64,000 nt of DNA from Euptelea pleiosperma (taxonomy: Eukaryota; Streptophyta; Magnoliopsida; Ranunculales; Eupteleaceae): contig CM068545.1 of NCBI GenBank assembly GCA_035048495.1, positions 41,286,450 through 41,350,449 of the forward strand, in the 5' to 3' direction. The notes beneath the pieces are model-generated. The model saw only the letters and a program-made list of their open reading frames with translations, did no database searches and was not told the origin of the DNA. The position numbers and the translations under genes were made by a program. Shown here piece by piece: positions 27,947-39,664 of this stretch (positions within the stretch are counted from its first letter, which is position 1; the number at the start of each line of letters is the position of its first letter).

Positions 27947-29482
27947 TGAAAAGTCTCTGTTGTCAAATCCCAAGAATACTTAGTTCTTTGGTAAATATAT
28001 GTATTGTTGTGCCTCGAATCCCCTGAAGACTGAAGCATCAAAAATCAAGTGCACTTTGACAAAACAAAAGAAGGATTAAAGCTGAAGAAAAAACAACCCA
28101 AGTGTTCAAGATCAACTGAAGACAAAGTCAAGATTATCAAGTACAACTGAAGACAAAGTCAAATGATCAAGCTCAACTAAAGACAAAGTCAAAAGTTCAA
28201 GTACGTTCTCACTCAACGAACGTTCAACTATGAAGAAACTCGTGTTGCGGTTACTTACGCAAATCTGAGGGTAAAATCACGCATTGCCAGCAGATATTGT
28301 TGTACCCTAGATGGTTAAATTTTGGTTAGGGTTTGTGCGTGTGATGAGAAGAGAAATTCTTAGAATTTAGGTAGCATTCGGCTATGGACAAAATTGTCCA
28401 GCCGACCGGCTCATTTGTACGGACGACCGAAGGTCCGGATGACCGGCCAAAATGGTCCGGTCGACCATAACTCTCGGGTTCGAGAAAGTTGGCTTAAAGC
28501 CTGAGCGGGCGACCGACTAAAGGCTCGGTCGACCGGCCAATAATGCGGTTGACCCCGCCAGTTTCGGATCTCATTTGACAAAATCTTTTATGCAATTAGA
28601 AGTGCATTTTGGTCCTTCAAACGGTTATATTCGGTACGGTTCTAGCAAAGGGAGGCCTGCTTATAAATAAGAGCCTTCCCCCTTTGATAGAATTAACCCA
28701 ATCAAGAGATCTCTACTTTACTTTACTTGATTATCATTTTTTAAGTCTAGAGATCTGAAATTTGTGAGAGCTTCACCAAAGCAAAGCTGAGAATTCGTTG
28801 TGAAGTCTCTAAGTGTTTGGAACAGACTATTTGGTATTGTTAGTCTGCAAGAATCTTCTTCCAAGAAGAGGACTACTCTTGGCAGAGCGTCTCTTGGGCA
28901 AATTCTTCTCTAAAGGATTTTTCATTCGATCGTTTTCATCAAGAGGTAAGCGTTTCTATGAACCAATATCTTGTTGATAGAATTCGATATTTGTGAACAC
29001 TATTATTTTGTGATTGGTGGATGAGTGTGGACTCATCTAACTGAGTTGTGGATTGTAGATCCAAGAGAAATTTTTTTTTCTAAATAGACTATTGGCCTAG
29101 GCTGACTCTCTAGGTGAGCGAGAAGCGATTCTCGTTAGATTGAGACTAAGTGTAATCTTAGTTGGTTGATTATTTATTTCGATTGAAAATGTTGTAATGC
29201 ATGATTGAAATAATATAATACTACTTGTGGTGAGTATTGGACAGTGGACATAGGTGTAGAGTCACCCAACCACTATAAACCTGAGTCTCGTGTGATTGTG
29301 AATGTTTGCATAATTGTTTCTCATTCTATGTTTCTGTGGATGATTGATATATTAATTGCTTGATCCTTTTTCGCCTTGTGTGATCAATAATTTTTTAATC
29401 CATAAAGAATTCGCAGAGGAATTAAAAATTATCCTATTCACCCCCCTCTAGGACTTAACCTGGTAATTAAAAGGGAATTTCA
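27947..29482 (+). repeat. Sirevirus 5' LTR, 1536 bp
   Basis: Starts TGAAAAGTCTC and ends GGGAATTTCA. Contains a cluster of GGTCGACC/CGACCG words at 28390-28560, then TATAAATA at 28672-28679. The latter is the likely promoter. Confidence 0.9.
28672..28679 (+). promoter_or_regulatory. TATA box of the Sirevirus 5' LTR
   Basis: TATAAATA in the context CTTATAAATAAGAG, conserved at 41025-41032 in the 3' LTR. It stands ~110 bases downstream of the GGTCGACC cluster. Confidence 0.7.
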
Positions 29483-29484
29483 AT

Positions 29485-29496
29485 TGGTATCAGAAC
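29485..29496 (+). other. Sirevirus primer-binding site (initiator Met tRNA)
   Basis: TGGTATCAGAAC, two bases after the LTR end. One base differs from the canonical TGGTATCAGAGC. Confidence 0.85.
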
Positions 29497-29558
29497 AAGG
29501 TCACTTTGTAAAGGGCTTAAACAACCCAAGTGTGATCTTTAGTTCCCTTAGAATAACC

Positions 29559-30701
29559 ATGAGTCAAGATGGTTACTCTGTGTCTAGACCTCCTCTATTC
29601 AATGGTACTAATTACGCCTACTGGAAGGTTAGAATGAGGATTTTCTTAAAATCCCTAGATGAACGGATTTGAGAAACAATAGAAATAGGATGGACATCCC
29701 CTACAGTAGCAACGACTGTTGGAAAATCAACTACTATTGCTGTTAAACGAAAAAGAGACTGGAGTATAGGAGATTAAGATGCATACCAATATAATAATCG
29801 TGCATTGAATGCAATACATTGTGCTTTATCTCCTGATGAATTCAAAAGGATAATTACTTGTGAAACCTCAAAACAAGCATGGGACATTTTGGAAATGACC
29901 CATGAAGGAACAAATTCTGTCAAAGTGTCAAAACTTCAAATGCTCACAACTCAATTTAAAACTATTAGAATGAATGAGGATGAAAGTTTCACAGACTACT
30001 ACACCAAGCTGAGTGAAATAGTTAACTCCATGTGGGGTCTTGGTGAAGCTATTCCTGAGCCTAAAATTGTCAGAAAAATTCTGAGCTCATTACCTGATAG
30101 GTTTCATCCTAAAATTATAACTATTGAAGAAAGTAAGAATGTTGATATGATAAGATTAGAAGAACTGATAGGATCAATTCAAACATTTGAACTGAAACTT
30201 CATACACCCAAAAAGAAAGGATTAGTTCTAAAAACCTCTAAGAAATAGTTGAGAGAAGAAAGTGACTCTAATGAGTCTAATAACATTGATGATGAAGTTA
30301 CCCTCTTTGTTAAAAAATTTAGAAAGTATTTCAGAAACAAGGACAAGAAAAATTTTACACAAAAGAATAGAAAACCTTTTGAAAAATTTATAAAATACAA
30401 AAAGGGAGAAAATAACAAAGATGAAATACAATGTTATAAATGCAGGGGGTTTGGTCATATCTCTTCTAACTGTCCTAATAATATTAAGAAAGGAAAAACT
30501 AAAGCTATGAAAGCTACTGCTTGGGACATAAATAGTGATGATTCCGATAATAAAATGAACACATCAAGTGATAGCGGCGAATCATCTAATATTAGAGCAC
30601 TAATGACTATAGCTAATCTGAATGAAAATTATAATTCTCAAAATGCTATAATGGAAAATGAAACCGATTTAAGTGATGATGAATGTAAAGAAGACATTTA
30701 G
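29559..30701 (+). pseudogene. Sirevirus gag, decayed
   Basis: The frame starts at ATG 29559 (MSQDGYSVSRPPLFNGTNY, the conserved copia gag opening). It breaks at a TGA after 37 codons, then resumes with LMNAIHCALSP-type codons at ~29800. It continues through the conserved SLPDRFHPKI and TIEESKN motifs of Sirevirus gag (~30090-30130). A CCHC zinc knuckle CYKCRGFGHISSNC lies at 30432-30473. Further in-frame stops occur near 30246 and 30699. Several stops sit where the family has Gln, consistent with C-to-T decay. Confidence 0.85.
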
Positions 30702-33700
30702 GTTGCTTTTGATAATTTGTATAAGGAAAGCTTAATTCTAGTAAAATCCTATGATAATCTAAAGAAAGAGAAAACTATTGTGTGTTGCAAAAATGCTTCA
30801 CTAAAAATTGAGTTAAGAGATCTATATCACACTATAATGAACAAGGAAGATGAAATAACTCAAATCTTAAACAGAGAAAATGAACTTGAAAAAGAAATTG
30901 AGAAATTAAGTCTTGAAAGAAATGATTTTGAAATGAAAAATACAACTTTAATTAGAAACATCACTCAAGGAAATTCTAGACTGAAAAATTTATTAACCGT
31001 GGGGAAAGCAAACCATGACAGGAGAGGACTTGGTTACATTGGAAAATCAGCTAAAAATTTAAATTATAAAACTATTTTTATAAAAGCTACTCTGGATTCA
31101 ACTCAAGATGAACAAATTAAACTAAATATTATTTGTCATTATTGTAGACACTTTGGACATACAAAATACAATTGTCATATTCTTGAAAATAAATTAGAAT
31201 TCCAAAAGAAAAAGGAAGAGAATGATTTAAAAAGTTTGGAGAAAATCAGAAAACTAAACAAGCAAAAGGAATTGTTTAAAAAGATAGCAGACTTAAATGC
31301 TAAAGCTAAAAATAGAAAAGAGAATCTTAATAACTCTCAGATCAATCGGTCTAGTAATGCTTCTATGAAAATTTAGAACAAGAAAAATGTTGAAAAATAT
31401 TTAGTCATCCATACTGCTCTTATTGCTAATGAAACTTCTAAGTGGTATTTAGATAGTGGATGCTCCAGACATATAACTGGAAAAAAATCTCATTTCTATT
31501 TTCTTGATGAATGCCATGATGGTGAGGTTATATTTGGAGATGGCAGTAGTACTAAAATAATTGGTAAATGGACTATCCAAGGTCCAGGAATACCTAAGAT
31601 TGAAAATGTCTTGTGCATGGATGGTCTAAAACATAATCTTCTAAGCATTAGTCAGATTTGTGACAAAGATCAAATCTGCAAGTTTTCAAAAGAAAAGTGT
31701 GAAATCAAAGAAAAATCTTCCAACAAAGTTATTATTCAAGGAAGAAGGAATACTGATAATTGCTATATCATTGAGACTGGTGGTTCGATTAAATACAACA
31801 TGGCACTATCAAATGAGACCGAACTATGATACCAATGTCTGTGACACATTAACTTTAAAGACTTAGCCAAAATTAGTAGAAAAGAATTAATAAGAGGTGT
31901 TCCTAAACTCAATAAGAACTATCAAACTGTTTGTGGGTCGTGCCTAAAAGGAAAATAAATTAGAAACCCTCGCAAGAAGATAAAGCATATTGGTACCTCT
32001 AGAATTTTAGAATTGTTGCATATGGACTTTGTTGGACCTAATAGAATTAAAAGTCTTTGAGGAAAAAGATATTTCTTAACTGTTGTTGATGATTTCTCAA
32101 GATTTACTTGGGTAACTTTTCTTAAAGAAAAATCTGAAGCATTTGATGAACTCATGAAGATTTGTAAAAAGATCCAAAATGAGAAAGGTTTGTCTATTCT
32201 CAGAATTAGAAGTGATAATGGGAGAGAATTTGATAATCACGAATTTGATGAATATTGTGATGAAAATAGGATTAAACATGAATTTTCTACAGCCAAAATA
32301 CCTCAGCAGAATGGTGTGGCTGAAAAGAAAAATAGGACTCTTGAGGAAATGGGCAGAGTTATGCTTACTAGCAAAACTCTAACAGAAAATTTGTGGGCTA
32401 AAGCAGTCAATACTGTATGATATTCAATCAATCGTGTTTATTTGAGAACATGAACTTTGCAGACAGCCTATGAAATTTGGAATGAAGTTAAACCAAATAT
32501 GAAGTATTTCAGGATCTTTGGGAGTATGTGCTTTATGCTAAGAGATAGAGAAAACCTTGGAAAGTTTGAATCCAAAAGCGATGAAGGTATTTTTCTAGGA
32601 TATTCTACTAGAAGCAGAGCTTATAGGATCTTTAACAAGAGAACCTTAACCATAGAAGAATCAGTCAAATTGGTCATTAATGATGAATATCTAGAAAGTG
32701 GTGATAATACAGATAAGATGGTAGAACTTACGAATACTGAGAAAGGTGAAACTAATATTCATAATCCAGAAAAACCCAAAGAATGGAAATACATTAAAGA
32801 TTATCCTAGTTCAGAAATTATTGGAGACAAGGATATTGGTGTACGTACAAGACGTCAATTGGAAAATATATCCAGTCATTTATGCTTTACCTCTAAGATT
32901 GAACTAGGAAACATTAAAGAAGCTCTCTTAGATGAACATTGGATAAATGCTATGCAAGAAGAGTTGAATCAATTTAAGAGAAATGATATTTGGTTTCTAA
33001 CCCCTAGACCCTTGAATAAAAATGTGATATGAACTAAATGGATATATAAGAATAAACTTGATAAGAACAGAGTTATAACTAGAAACAAAGTCAGATTAGT
33101 GGCTCAAGGATACTCTCAAGTTGAAGGGATTGATTTTGATCAGACATTCGCCCTAATGGCTAGACTAGAATCAATTAGGATTCTTTTAGCGTTAACCCGT
33201 GTCCTAAAATTTAAACTCTATCAAATGGATGTTAAGAGTGCTTTTCTGAATGGGATTTTGGAAGAAGAAGTCTATGTAGAACAACCTAAAGGTTTTGAAG
33301 ACCCTTATAAAAGTAATCATGTCTATAGACTTAAGAAAGCATTGTATGGGTTGAAACAAGCACCAAGAGCTTGGTATGAAAGATTAACTCAATTTCTATT
33401 AGAGAATAGATTCACAAGAGGAACGGTTGATAAAACATTGTTCATTAAGAAAATAGATAATGATATTTTGATATCTCAAATATATGTTGATGCTATTGTT
33501 TTTGGCTCAACCACTGAGATACATGCTTTAGAATTTGCTCAAGCCATGAAATCTGAATTTGAAATGAGCATGGAAGGTGAACTGAATTTCTTTCTAGGTC
33601 TTCAAGTTAAACAATTAGAAAATAGTATTTTTCTTTCTTAATCTAAATATTCTAAAGAATTGCTTAAAAAATTTGGCCTAGAATCATCTAAATCTGCTCA

Positions 33701-33782
33701 CACTCCTATGAGCACTAGTATTAAACTCACCAAGGATTTGAGTGGTAAATCAGTTGATCAGACCCTGTACAGGAGTATGATT
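30702..33782 (+). pseudogene. Sirevirus pol, first part: protease, integrase, reverse transcriptase (dead)
   Basis: In order: coiled, Lys/Glu-rich linker with a second knuckle-like CHYCRHFGHTKYNC (~31134-31175); protease motif WYLDSGCSRHITG (~31442-31480); GAG-pre-integrase LKHNLLSISQICD (~31626); integrase core with DDFSRFTWV (~32086), SDNGREF (~32213) and PQQNGVAEKKNRT (~32303). The RT has [11 protein letters not shown] (~33223) and [13 protein letters not shown] (~33337). The catalytic box reads YVDAIVFGS, with the second aspartate replaced by alanine. Stops interrupt near 31374, 31827, 32058, 32418, 33030 and 33640. The frame is then cut by the Tekay-like solo LTR. Confidence 0.9.
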
Positions 33783-35079
33783 GGTAGTGTAATACCCTGA
33801 ACTTTCGTTCTAGGGTATTATGGTAAATTCACCAAACTTAAATCTTTTTTAGACTCATATTATTATTTTTATGGTTTAATATCATTGTTGAGTATGTATG
33901 TTTAATTTGGTTTCATTCTAACAACTTTGAAAAACCTGCTATTTTTGAAACTCGCTCTTTAGGGCTAAATTTCTTACTAAAAATAATGAACCATAACTTG
34001 CAGATGATTTTTTATTGCCACAACTAACATTTTAAAACTTTTATAAAAAAATTATTTTGTGGGCCCGAGACACCAAAAATATTCTTATTTTATCCTTACC
34101 AACTTACCTATGAAATTTGAAACCTTTTCTAAGACATGAAAACTCTAGTCAAAGATTTTGGGAGATTTTGACAAAATAGTATTTTCATAATTTTTTAAAC
34201 TTTCCTACCATTCTTATATTTTTTAAAATTAATATTTAATTATATTTTATTTATTTAATAGGAGTGTGGGACCCGCGAATTACTTTCGGATCATTCTGAT
34301 GTCATTTGACACTTTTTTAGGGTTTTGAATATTTTTATGATTTATGTGTGTGACATGTGTCAATACCTTATTGTACGAACTTTTAAATTATATAATATAG
34401 TTTAATTGAATTAATTTATAATTATTTGTGTTATAATTGTTGGGTGGGCCCGTATGACCAATCTAAAGGTCTTTTGGGCTTAATAATATTCTTAAATGAA
34501 GCCTATTGATATATATCGGCCTTGGGCCCATTTCTAACCCATTAGTAGTTTAAAATATAAGTTTTTTAGGGTTGAAAAAATCATCCTTTCGATAATTACG
34601 AATTTCACTAATATAGAAACCCTAATCCTTCCCTAAACCTATTTTATGAAAACCTTAAAGCTTTAAAAGCTTTCACAAACCCAAACTCCATTAAAGAATA
34701 GAGAAATCCCCATTAAACTTTCATCCGGGCACCGATCGCACTCGAGAAAGAATGGAGAATTGACGGGGACTCTGAATGGAAGAACATACCCCGAGGAGAG
34801 GATGATCCGACGACTTTCAAATTTGAAGAAACTTTTAATTTCCATTAAAGTTCAAGAAACCTTAAGGTAAGTGTGCTTGATCCATCATATACTTGTTCTT
34901 CTTCAAGTTATTACTTTTCTTTCATTATATAATGGTAGATCTTCATTATAAATTAATTTGGGCATAATTCAGTATATTTTTCTTAAGTTGATTATTGTTT
35001 GGTGCCACCATGATAGGTTTGGTAATGACTTATTTGGCACCCATAACCAATTGCCATTTATTTATAATTTTCATGATAT

Positions 35080-35960
35080 TTTTAGAACTTAAATATTTTT
35101 CTAATTATTTTTCCTAAAATCCTCTATGAATCTATTTTCCAAAACAGTTGAGTTTGTATTTTAATGATTTATATTTATTTAGTTATGATTTTTCTAAGGT
35201 GCTGTCCCTTTCTTCAAAAACTTAGAATTTTAGATTTTGCACGGTCCATTTCACTTGGGATTTCGATCTATATTTTTAATCTAAATATTTTTATAATTAT
35301 TTTTCTTAAAACCCTCTATGAATCTATTTTCCAAAACAGTTGAGTTTGTATTTTTATGATTTATATATATTTAGTTATGATTTTTCTAAGGTACTGTCCC
35401 TTTCTTCAAAAACCCAGAATTTTAGATTTTGCACGGTCCACTTCACTTGGGATTTCGATCTATATTTTTAACTTAAATATTTTTCTAATTATTTTTCATA
35501 GATACCTCTATCAATCTAGTTTCTAGAACCTTTGAGTTTGTATTTTTCTGATTTGTATTAATTAAGTTATGATTTTTCAAATGTTCTAAACTTTTCTATA
35601 AAACTCAGAATTCCAAATTTTACACAGTCCACTTCACTTGGGATTTTGATATATATTTTTAACCTAAATATTTTCTAATTATTTTTCATAGATACCTATA
35701 TCAATCTAGTTTCTAGAACCTTTAAGTTTGTATTTTTCTGTGTATTGATTAAGTTATGATTTTTCAAATATGCTGGACTTTTCTGTAAAACCCAGAATTC
35801 CAGATTCTGTCCGGCTCAATTAATTAAGGGTTTCGACCTATATTTTGAATCTGAATATTTTTTTATTTATTTTTTCTAAAAACCTCTGTGAATCTAGTTT
35901 TTAAATCCATTGAGTTTAGATTTTTCTAATTAATATTTATTTAGTTTTGATTTTTACAAG
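35080..35960 (+). repeat. ~190-bp tandem array inside the Tekay-like LTR, ~5 units
   Basis: Landmarks CCTCTATGAATCTA and variants recur at 35121, 35313, 35505, 35695 and 35883, so periods are 192, 192, 190 and 188. Units share TTGAGTTTGTATTTTT and CACTTGGGATTTCGATCTAT. The first two units are the most alike. Confidence 0.85.
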
Positions 35961-36131
35961 AAAATGTATTTTCTTCAAAAAACTTATTTCTTGAATTTTG
36001 GACGATTAATGGCCTTGGGAACCCTTAGTGGTTCGGTAATTACTTATTGACTATTAAAGGGTTTAGCCCTTGTTGTTTGACTAAACCCTAGATTGTTTGA
36101 CCTATACTTGTATGCATGGGGATCCCACCCA

Positions 36132-36235
36132 TGTGTCTTGGATCCCTCATAGGGTTCGGCTAAATGTCTTGGATCCCTCTTTAGGGTTCGACCTTGTGTT
36201 ATGGATCCCTCATAAGGTTCGGCCATGGAGTATTG
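36132..36235 (+). repeat. ~31-bp tandem repeat, 3 units, in the Tekay-like LTR
   Basis: Units contain TTGGATCCCTCATAGGGTTCGG, TTGGATCCCTCTTTAGGGTT and ATGGATCCCTCATAAGGTTC in succession, diverged by a few bases each. Confidence 0.75.
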
Positions 36236-37233
36236 GATTCTCTTGCGATTTTCACTTATATTATTCATCGATGTTGATTGTAATATTTGGTGATCGTTTA
36301 CATGTTATTCATGTTGTTTAACCCTAGTTCGTTCTCATATTATTATTCTTGATGATCATGTGTTCATTTTATATTCTTATTTAAATGTTAAATACATGTG
36401 TGCTTATGCAATGTAAACCTAGTACTATCTTGTTGTCATACCATGATTATCACGTCATTTCATATAAGGGGTGCATAAGGGAACGGGGTTGAAGTATATT
36501 ATATATGTTTATATTGGTTTTATCAATTAATTAAGGTTCGGTACTCTAGGGTGAAAGGCCCCAGACATTATTATATCCTGCAGATGGGTCGATGAGACCG
36601 CTCCTAGTGCGGGAAAGAGATGGAGACCCTATGTGGTTATGGGTACTAGTTGCATTGGGATCCCGTACTCACTTGCATTCACTCTCATATTTATGTCATC
36701 CTTATTATACGATTGAGATGTATGTCTTGATTAAAAAAACTTGTATAGTATGATATCATACCATGCACACTGTTATATTACTAGGCCTCGGCTCGCGGTG
36801 CTACACCAATACCATTTTCAGATTTTGAGGAGCTGGGTACGTGGGATGATTTTGAGGCGAAAGACTCCAATGCATTCGAGGAGATCGACGAGGATTTGGG
36901 AGTCGATCCCACACTTTAGAAGACTTTATTTTGATTATTTTAAAATATTATTTATTTATTTCACGGGCATGTAAACCTTTGATTGAGAGCATGTTCTCAC
37001 CTCCATCTCTCTATACTTAATTGATTGATTGAATTGTTTGAGTTATTAATTATTTTAATTATTTATTTTTTACAACTTATTTTTTTATTTAGTAGGTTTT
37101 CGAATGAAGCTTAATAGTCTAATTGACGTAATTTGACTACTAGGGGACATTCATAGATCACTTCTAGGTTCAGGTACGGGTCGATCCATGGATTTTTGGG
37201 TCGTATCTGGATATCCAGATTCGGGGCGTGACA

Positions 37234-37880
37234 GGTAGTCTTCTATATCTCACAGCTAGCAGACCTGATATTGCTTTTAGTGTAGGAGCCTGTGCTAGAT
37301 ATCAATCTGATCCAAAATAATCTCATCTCTCGACTATTAAAAGAATTATTAAATATGTCAGTGGTACTATCGAATATGGTCTCTGGTATCCTCTTGAGAC
37401 TAACAGTGAAATTGCTGGTTATTCAGATGCCGATTGGGCAGAAAATACTGATGATTGTAAGAGCACTAGTGGTGGGTGTTTCTATATTGAAAATTATTTG
37501 GTCGCTTGGCACAGCAAGAAATAGAATGCTATATCTTTGTCTACTGCTGAAGCAGAATATATTGCTGTAGGCAGTTGCTGTGCCCAATTGATTTGGATGA
37601 AACAAATGTTGTTGGACTATGGAATCAATCAAGAATCTATGAATTTATTCTGTGATAATACGAGTGCGATCTGTATTTCTAAAAATCATGTACAACACTC
37701 TAGAACCAAACACATATATATCAGACATCATTTTATTCGAGAGTTGGTTGAAGAATAGATAATTTCATTAGAATATGTAAATACTGAAATTTAACTGGCT
37801 AATATTTTGACTAAACCTTTGGATTCACTCAGATATAAATATCTGAGAAAATCTATCAGAATCTGTCCCATTGATTGATT
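37234..37880 (+). pseudogene. Sirevirus pol, last part: RNase H domain (dead)
   Basis: After the solo LTR the frame resumes in register with LLYLTASRPDIAF (~37238). RNase H landmarks follow: GYSDADWA (~37416), STSGGCF (~37465), LSTAEAEYIA (~37536), CDNTSAI (~37651) and ILTKPL (~37803). Stops lie where the family has Gln or Glu (near 37318, 37522, 37756 and 37792), so this is decayed sequence. Confidence 0.9.
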
Positions 37881-38099
37881 TGTGTTGATATTGACTGAAA
37901 TATTTAATTATCATTTAAAATCATAGTATAAATATTTCAGTTAATTCTTGAGTCGACTCATTTGAAATAATGATTGGCTAATATTGTTTGGAATTCCTTG
38001 AAAATCTTGATTGTTTGGGAAAATTTATTTTATTTTGAGATGATTTGTGTTTAAAATGATATTCACAAAAGTCAGCCCATTGGAGTACATTTTGAGGCG

Positions 38100-38360
38100 T
38101 TTGGGTTTGCGAATTTATAATTTGCGTTGCTGGGTCGACCGAACAAAAGGTCCGGTCGACCAGAAATATTTGTTAGTTTTTGCGATTTGATTGGTTGCAG
38201 GGACGGGCCGACCGAACATTTGGTCCGGTTGATCGAACATGTCCGGTCGACCGACCATTATGACCGGTTGACCGCGCCTCGCACCCGAACGGGTTATACT
38301 TTTCGCGGGCGGGTCGACCCATGCCCGGTCCACCGCCCTTGTTTATATATAGTTTATAAT
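38100..38360 (+). promoter_or_regulatory. GGTCGACC repeat cluster and TATA box upstream of the extra Sirevirus ORF
   Basis: GGTCGACC, GGCCGACC, GGTTGACC and GGTCCGGTCGACC words recur at least eight times between 38132 and 38335. They are followed by TTTATATATAG at 38341-38351, ~170 bases before the ORF start. The same arrangement (GGTCGACC cluster, then TATA ~100 bases on) occurs in the U3 of both Sirevirus LTRs at 28390-28680 and 40760-41032. Function as an internal promoter is inferred. Confidence 0.5.
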
Positions 38361-38518
38361 CGATTTTGGGTCATTTGATACTCTATTTGAAACCCTAGAA
38401 ATTGTCTTTGGAGTCTCCTATCCTCTTTGAGTAATCCTTAACTTTCTATTCTAAATCTCCTTCTAGAGATTCTTATTTTCATCATTTTCTGTGGTGAAAT
38501 TTTCTCTGTGATTTCTAA

Positions 38519-39664
38519 ATGACTTCAAAGGGGAAAAGAACAAGAGGGGAATCATCTTCTAGTGATCCCTATCCCCTTAGCTTGTTCATCAATCCTATGG
38601 CTAGGGCTAGCTTCATGAAGAATTATATCAAAAGAGCCGTTGCCATTGAGCGTGGGGTCATCGAGAAAGAGTTGACAATGACTGGTATTCCCAACCTTCT
38701 TAATTCGGTAGGTTGGACTAAATTTTTATCAATTTTTGATGTTGCATATCCTGAATTAGTTAGGATGTTTTATTGTAATTTGAATAATCATGATCCAGAT
38801 GGTCCTTTTCTTTATTTTGAGGTTCGAGGTATTCGTTTTAAAATTATATTATCTTTGATCTCAAAGATAACAGGTCTTCCTCAAATGCCTAATGGAGGAA
38901 CTTTCCCACCTTCCCTACCTCTCAAGAACAAAAAGGCTATTTCAAGAGCTATTTGTGGGAAGGTAGTTCATTGGTCATCTGATTTGGCTACAAGGGAATT
39001 ACTTCCCATGTATCATTTGCTAGGTTTGATTTTCTCCTACAACTTGGTCCCTAAGGCGGGACATCGGAGTGAAATTGGACCCTATATCCAGTATCTTCTG
39101 TATTGTGTCTCTCAAGGCATGAAAATTTGTGGTCCATCAGTAATTTTTCATCTCATGGTTGAGAATTTGGCGATTGAAAATCGCAAGCGATCTTTGCCTT
39201 TTGGTATTTTAGTTTCAAAAATTCTAAGTCATTACAAAGTTCCTATGTTAGACTCTGATGAAACTATGCATCCCATCTCACCTATCAATCAAGCTACTTT
39301 TAGCAAGATGTTGGTTGCTGAATCGTCTATGTCTGCTCCTGTTTCTACTTCTACTTCAAGTTCTGGATCTCGTCGTTCCTCTGTATCTGCATCTATTGTA
39401 GGTCTCTCGTCCAAGTTGGACAATCTTCGTGCGTCGATTGACAAATTTTCTCGACGTCAGCAGCGTATGACTTCATTCCTTAGGTCTCAGCATCCTGACT
39501 ATCCAGAGTCTTCACCTGAGGAGACGACTGTGCCTTCAGCAGCTGGCGATTATGAAGAAGAAGATGAAGACGAAGATGAAGATGAGGAAGAAGATGAAGA
39601 AGAAGGAGATGATGCAGATGACGATGATGGTGATGACGATGACGATGAGGATGATTATGACTAG
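38519..39664 (+). CDS. Intact extra ORF of the Sirevirus, putative plant transposon protein (Transposase_32-like / env-like position)
   Basis: ATG at 38519 and TAG at 39662 give 381 aa without interruption, between decayed pol and the 3' LTR, the position of the env-like gene of Sireviruses. The basic N-terminus (GKRTRGES) is followed by a globular region (~aa 55-260) with GIRFKI, then ISKITGLP, then LLPMYHLLGLIFSYNLVP, resembling the plant-specific putative transposon protein domain. A Ser/Thr-rich linker lies at ~265-300. A short heptad-like helix follows (LSSKLDNLRASIDKF). The last ~35 residues are almost all Asp/Glu. I see no signal peptide and no clear membrane anchor, so an envelope role is not supported. 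It is likely an accessory protein of unknown role. Confidence 0.8.
   Translation: MTSKGKRTRGESSSSDPYPLSLFINPMARASFMKNYIKRAVAIERGVIEKELTMTGIPNLLNSVGWTKFLSIFDVAYPELVRMFYCNLNNHDPDGPFLYFEVRGIRFKIILSLISKITGLPQMPNGGTFPPSLPLKNKKAISRAICGKVVHWSSDLATRELLPMYHLLGLIFSYNLVPKAGHRSEIGPYIQYLLYCVSQGMKICGPSVIFHLMVENLAIENRKRSLPFGILVSKILSHYKVPMLDSDETMHPISPINQATFSKMLVAESSMSAPVSTSTSSSGSRRSSVSASIVGLSSKLDNLRASIDKFSRRQQRMTSFLRSQHPDYPESSPEETTVPSAAGDYEEEDEDEDEDEEEDEEEGDDADDDDGDDDDDEDDYD

Larger units (their letters stand above)
33788..37233 (+). mobile_element. Solo LTR, 3446 bp, Tekay-like Ty3/gypsy, inserted in Sirevirus pol
   Basis: Starts TGTAATACCCTGAAC and ends GGGGCGTGACA, flanked by GGTAG duplications (33783-33787 and 37234-37238). 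It has no coding sequence and the start is not repeated near the end, so it is one LTR left after recombination. The very long LTR with a TGTAAYACCC start and GGCGTGACA end is typical of Tekay/Del chromoviruses; that lineage call is an inference. Internal tandem arrays are listed separately. A partial minus-strand copy lies at 1-275. Confidence 0.85.

Noticed and set aside
35080..36235. CRISPR-like array
   Set aside because: The repeats are tandem with no unique spacers, lie inside a plant LTR, and the host is a eukaryote.
29559..39664. Sirevirus as an autonomous, active element
   Set aside because: Multiple stops in gag and pol, a mutated RT box, a 3.4 kb insertion in pol and another in the 3' LTR.
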